Part shown: positions 60,719 through 64,000 of the stretch, in pieces
Layout of the letters: each line of letters opens with the position of its first letter
Position numbering within the stretch: position 1 is the first letter of the stretch
Assembly (NCBI GenBank): GCA_900319485.1
Contig: ONOQ01000011.1
Coordinates: 1-64,000, forward strand
DNA: 64,000 bases
DNA from: an uncultured Bacteroidales bacterium
Lineage (GTDB): Bacteria > Bacteroidota > Bacteroidia > Bacteroidales > UBA932
Direction of reading: 5' to 3'
Made by a program: the position numbers and the translations under genes
The notes under the pieces: generated by a model
Databases searched by the model: none
What the model was told of the DNA's origin: nothing
Seen by the model: only the letters and a program-made list of their open reading frames with translations

Positions 60719-60726
60719 TATCTTTG
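60719..60726 (+). promoter_or_regulatory. -7 box of recJ
   Basis: TATCTTTG 7 bases before the recJ start codon at 60734, again implying a very short leader. Confidence 0.55.
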
Positions 60727-60733
60727 TAAGACT

Positions 60734-62470
60734 ATGGCCTTATCAGACAAACAGTGGACACTGAAACCGGCGGCCGATCCTGAAAAATCGGCCCGTCTGG
60801 CGGCGGAACTTGGCATTGACCGGGTTCTGGCGGAACTGCTTGTCCAAAGGGGCGTTGAAACCTTCGAACAAGCCCGCAGTTTCTTCCGCCCCAGCCTTGA
60901 AGAACTCCATAATCCCTTCCTCATGAAGGATATGGACAAGGCCGTGGAAAGGCTCCATCAGGCAATTGTGGGCCAGGAGCACATCCTTGTTTACGGAGAC
61001 TATGACGTGGACGGCACCACCGCCGTGGCTCAGTTGTATTCATTTGTGAAGCAGTTCACCTCCAAGGTGGATTTCTATATCCCGGACCGCTATGATGAAG
61101 GCTACGGGCTTTCGTACAAGGCCCTTGACTGGGCCGGAGACAACGGCGTGGACCTTGTCATCACGCTTGACTGCGGCATCAAGGCCATTGAAAAGGTGGA
61201 ATACGCAAGGGCCAAGGACATTGATGTAATAATCTGCGACCACCACCTTCCGGAAAACGAACTTCCGGGTGCCGTGGCCATCCTGGACCCCAAGCGTGAA
61301 GACTGCAACTATCCCTTCGACGACCTTTGCGGCTGCGGCGTAGGATTCAAACTGGCCCAGGGGTATGTAGAGAAGTACAATCTGGACCCCGCAATCCTGG
61401 AACCGCTTCTGGACCTCCAGGTGGTGTCCATCGCATCAGACCTTGTGTCAATGACAGGGGAAAACCGCATCCTGGCGCACTTCGGCCTCAAACGTCTCAA
61501 TGAGAATCCCCGCAAGGGCCTTCTGGCAATGATAAACCTGGCCCAGTTGGAGCCCGGGCATATCTCTATTGATGATATAGTGTTCAAGATCGGCCCGCGT
61601 ATCAATGCTGCAGGCCGAATGGAAAGCGGCCGCCTTGCCGTGGAACTTCTCACCGCCACGGATGACCGCACGGCCTTCCGCATCGGGGAACAGATCAACG
61701 ACAACAACAACGAGCGCAAGTCCATAGACCGTGAAATCACCCAGGAAGCCCTCCTGATGGTGCAGAACGGAACGGCCCTGGAGACGGAGAACGTAACCAT
61801 AGTCTACAACCCCACCTGGAACAAGGGCGTGGTTGGTATTGTGGCCTCACGCCTTGTGGAAGCCTATTACAAGCCCACGGTGGTACTCACCAAGAGCAAC
61901 GGATTTGTAACCGGCAGCGCACGCAGCGTTCAGGGCTTTGACTTGTATTCCTCCATTGAAAGTTGCGCGGATTTACTTGAGAACTTCGGCGGCCACGTAT
62001 ATGCGGCGGGCCTTACAATGAAGGAAGAGAACCTGGAGGAATTCTGCCGCCGTATGAACAAGTTTGTGGCGGGGAACATCACCCGTGAGGAATTAACCCC
62101 TGTGGTGGAGATTGACACCAGCCTCAACTTCTCACAGATCACTCCCAAGTTCACCCGCATACTCAAGCAGTTCCAGCCCTTCGGCCCCGGCAACAGCAAT
62201 CCCGTATTCCTTACTGAAGATGTATATGATGCAGGTAATGGCCGCAAGGTGGGCGCAGGTGGCGTGCACCTCAAACTGGACCTCATGCAGGAGAGCCAGC
62301 CATACAGGCAAATTGCGGCTATCGGCTTCAATATGGCCCAGTTCTATGACCATATCAAGGCCGGCAACCCCATTGATATCTGCTATTCAATTGTAGAGAA
62401 TTTCTACCGCGGTTCTTCCACCGTGCAACTCCGGCTTAAGGACATCCGGGAGAGGGACGAACTCATATAA
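60734..62470 (+). CDS. recJ: Single-stranded-DNA-specific exonuclease RecJ
   Basis: A 578-residue 5'-3' exonuclease used in recombination and mismatch repair. DHH motifs are YGDYDVDGTTAVAQL, ITLDCGIKAI, ICDHHLPENELP and later the DHHA1 block GVVGIVASRLVE with GSARSVQGFDLYSS. The C-terminal OB-like part has FQPFGPGNSNPVF. The length is standard. The end overlaps the converging birA gene by 8 bp. Confidence 0.96.
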   Translation: MALSDKQWTLKPAADPEKSARLAAELGIDRVLAELLVQRGVETFEQARSFFRPSLEELHNPFLMKDMDKAVERLHQAIVGQEHILVYGDYDVDGTTAVAQLYSFVKQFTSKVDFYIPDRYDEGYGLSYKALDWAGDNGVDLVITLDCGIKAIEKVEYARAKDIDVIICDHHLPENELPGAVAILDPKREDCNYPFDDLCGCGVGFKLAQGYVEKYNLDPAILEPLLDLQVVSIASDLVSMTGENRILAHFGLKRLNENPRKGLLAMINLAQLEPGHISIDDIVFKIGPRINAAGRMESGRLAVELLTATDDRTAFRIGEQINDNNNERKSIDREITQEALLMVQNGTALETENVTIVYNPTWNKGVVGIVASRLVEAYYKPTVVLTKSNGFVTGSARSVQGFDLYSSIESCADLLENFGGHVYAAGLTMKEENLEEFCRRMNKFVAGNITREELTPVVEIDTSLNFSQITPKFTRILKQFQPFGPGNSNPVFLTEDVYDAGNGRKVGAGGVHLKLDLMQESQPYRQIAAIGFNMAQFYDHIKAGNPIDICYSIVENFYRGSSTVQLRLKDIRERDELI

Positions 62471-63215
62471 TATATCCCACTTCCTTGAAGCGGTAGTACC
62501 TTACGGGTTTTCCCGGCGCTTCCAAATCCCAGATCATAAGGCGTCCGTCTTCCGAGACGCCTTTTATTTTGCCCGTATACTCCCGTTCCTCAATGTGGTC
62601 GTGGTAGCGGGCATTCACGTCCAGATTGAAAAGACGCCTGGAATAGTGTGAGAAGAGGATTTGACGTCTGTCCCGGTCCTGAAGATACGGAAGCCATCCC
62701 TCAATAAGGTCAAGCACTTTCTCAAGGCACTCTTCCAGCGGATGCTCCTCTCCGGTGAGGCTCCAGAGGGATGTGGCATTTGCCAGTTGTGGGAAATCCC
62801 GTTGATTGATGTTAAGGCCTACGCCGATGACAGATGCTGCAAGATTATTCCCGGAGAGCGCATTCTCAATGAGGATTCCGCATATCTTGTTCTTCCCCAC
62901 ATAAACGTCGTTGGGCCATTTCACCTTGCACCAGATGGCGTGGCTCTGGAGGAAATCCGCCACGGCAACGGAAATGACGTAATTGAGCCAGAATGCGTCT
63001 GTGGCAGGAAGTGGCGGAAGACCGCCATCTCCGTATTTGAGGACTATGCTGAACGTGAGGTTCTTGCCGGGCTCCGTGAACCAGGTGTTTCCACGCTGGC
63101 CCCGCCCGGCTGTTTGCTCACGCGCCGCCAGCACTGTGCCGCTATCAAGTTCCGGCAGACGCCTCAGCGCCTCCGTGTTTGTGGAATCTATTGTGTCCAG
63201 CCAGATGGTTTTCAT
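62463..63215 (-). CDS. birA: Biotin--[acetyl-CoA-carboxylase] ligase
   Basis: A 250-residue biotin protein ligase. The biotin/AMP loop is AAREQTAGRGQRGNTWFTEP, and the catalytic lysine lies in KVKWPNDVYVGKNKICGIL. The small C-terminal SH3-like domain is present, but there is no N-terminal DNA-binding domain, so it is an enzyme only and not a repressor. It lies between recJ (converging) and a REP-like repeat. Confidence 0.95.
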   Translation of the reverse strand: MKTIWLDTIDSTNTEALRRLPELDSGTVLAAREQTAGRGQRGNTWFTEPGKNLTFSIVLKYGDGGLPPLPATDAFWLNYVISVAVADFLQSHAIWCKVKWPNDVYVGKNKICGILIENALSGNNLAASVIGVGLNINQRDFPQLANATSLWSLTGEEHPLEECLEKVLDLIEGWLPYLQDRDRRQILFSHYSRRLFNLDVNARYHDHIEEREYTGKIKGVSEDGRLMIWDLEAPGKPVRYYRFKEVGYII

Positions 63216-63253
63216 GACACAAATGTCGGCAATAAGTTTATCATTTGCAATAA

Positions 63254-63356
63254 GGGCCGCTGATTACCGGGAAAGGGCCGATTTTAGGTTACGCGCGGTC
63301 CAAAGGGCAGCTGGTTACCGAAAAAGGGCGGCTTTGCGGTTGCAAGCTGCCCTTTT
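63254..63356 (+). repeat. REP-like two-hairpin repeat, copy 3
   Basis: Plus-strand copy between birA and parC. Differences from copy 1 include CGCGCGGTCC in place of CGCGCGGCCC, which keeps the stem by a G-T pair. The second hairpin GGGCGGC/GCTGCCC is kept and ends in TTTT, so it may also act as terminator for the converging parC. Confidence 0.88.
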
Positions 63357-63378
63357 GATGGTAAAGTGGTGTCCTTGG

Positions 63379-64000
63379 CTAGAACAGTGTGGGCTCCCAG
63401 TCGTCAAAGTCAACGGTGCCGGAGTCTGAGGCGTCTTCCGGGGCTTCCGGAGCGTCATCGGAGGGCTCTGCGGACGGGACATCGGGCGCCTTGGGCTGGA
63501 CCTGGTCCACGGCATCATCGGCCATATCATCATCCCCATCAAAGGGTTCTGCGATGGCTTCTCCGGGCGCTTCCGGCTCATCCTTTTCCAGCGGCTCCCC
63601 GAATTCCACGGCCTTGAGGTCATACGGTGAGCACTTCTTGCCCTTTGCCGTGATGCCCTTCTTGGCGATGAACTCAGCCACGTCAACGGTTTCCGGTTCA
63701 CGGTGGGCAAACTTGCCGCCGAAGGTGAGGATAAGCTGAGGGTAGTCGTCGGAGGAGATGTCCACGAGTTTTGAACCGCGGGCGTCAGAGATGAACAGCA
63801 CGGGGGAGTTGTTGCTTTCCGTAAAGCTGAAGCGCTTCACGTAAAATGCCTTGGCTGCATTGTCCCAATACACCACGGTGAATACCTTGGAGGTGTCCAG
63901 TTTTTCAATGCGGATCACATCTCCCTGGTACTTGTTCACCAGGTCATAGGTGGTGGTATAATATGATCCGTCGGCAAAGATAGCCAGCAGGCGGTCTTCG
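63379..64000 (-). CDS. parC: DNA topoisomerase IV subunit A, C-terminal end (partial)
   Basis: The last 207 or so codons of an open frame that continues beyond the window. DRLLAIFADGSYYTTTYDL, NKYQGDVIRIEKLDTSKVF and VVYWDNAAKAFYVKRFSF match the beta-pinwheel C-terminal domain of Bacteroidetes ParC. The final 70 residues are an acidic, proline-rich tail (EPEAPGEAIAEPFDGDDDMA) ending in WEPTLF. GyrA is the alternative, but the strand pattern and the tail fit ParC better. It is followed by REP copy 3. Confidence 0.82.
   Translation of the reverse strand, partial: EDRLLAIFADGSYYTTTYDLVNKYQGDVIRIEKLDTSKVFTVVYWDNAAKAFYVKRFSFTESNNSPVLFISDARGSKLVDISSDDYPQLILTFGGKFAHREPETVDVAEFIAKKGITAKGKKCSPYDLKAVEFGEPLEKDEPEAPGEAIAEPFDGDDDMADDAVDQVQPKAPDVPSAEPSDDAPEAPEDASDSGTVDFDDWEPTLF

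Noticed and set aside
57797..63356. CRISPR array from the three repeats of about 100 bp
   Set aside because: Copies are kilobases apart, occur in both orientations and carry their own hairpins. No cas genes are present.

Overview
The window looks like chromosomal DNA of a Bacteroidales bacterium. The evidence is the SusC/SusD pair, fimbrillin-like lipoproteins, an S16 with a long tail, and many genes preceded by the Bacteroidetes promoter signature (TTG, about 20 nt, TAnnTTTG) with very short leaders and no Shine-Dalgarno sites.

Layout. (1) 1-346: 3' end of 16S rRNA, tRNA-Ile(GAU) and tRNA-Ala(UGC), with hairpin/T-run terminators after each tRNA and no 23S gene anywhere in the window. (2) 326-34119: a complete integrative element of about 33.8 kb, bounded by a 32-bp direct repeat of the tRNA-Ala 3' end. 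Its left 26 kb is a polysaccharide/glycoconjugate utilisation locus: LacI regulator, FAD oxidoreductase, SusC/SusD, surface lipoproteins, a beta-helix protein, two fimbrillin-EEP phosphodiesterase fusions, GH30, GH2, GH31, a sodium symporter, a zinc alcohol dehydrogenase and a fructokinase-like PfkB kinase. Its right 8 kb is a mobilisation and integration backbone resembling NBU-type mobilisable elements: XRE regulator, DUF3853, DUF3987, MobC, relaxase, a membrane protein, an AlbA_2/ATPase protein and a tyrosine recombinase. (3) 34119-34840: a decayed second element in tandem. Its left-end architecture copies that of the intact element, and it holds fragments of an AAA ATPase, an ORF6N protein and an integrase. 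(4) 34842-64000: mostly ordinary host genes. These are a serpin/membrane protein/radical-SAM cluster, an ECF sigma factor with a membrane-anchored beta-barrel partner, an ABC transporter, a 17-residue-repeat protein, psuK-psuG, a C69 peptidase, a nitroreductase, a CotH-family lipoprotein, tRNA-Leu, rpsP-rimM, two deoxynucleoside kinases, an acyl-CoA synthetase, a RAYT-like transposase with three REP-like repeats, aroK, recJ, birA and the end of parC.

Working model (inference). The LacI protein probably controls the glycan locus through a palindrome upstream of the first gene. Surface lipoproteins and SusC/D capture and import the glycan, periplasmic or surface GH30/GH2/GH31 and EEP enzymes trim it, and the symporter, dehydrogenase and kinase feed a released polyol or ketose into central metabolism. 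The whole locus appears to be cargo of a mobilisable element that inserts at tRNA-Ala.

Across the window the heptamer GGCCGAT/ATCGGCC is strikingly frequent on both strands. It is absent from one 4-kb stretch of the cargo (11.67-15.6 kb), which may therefore have a different origin.
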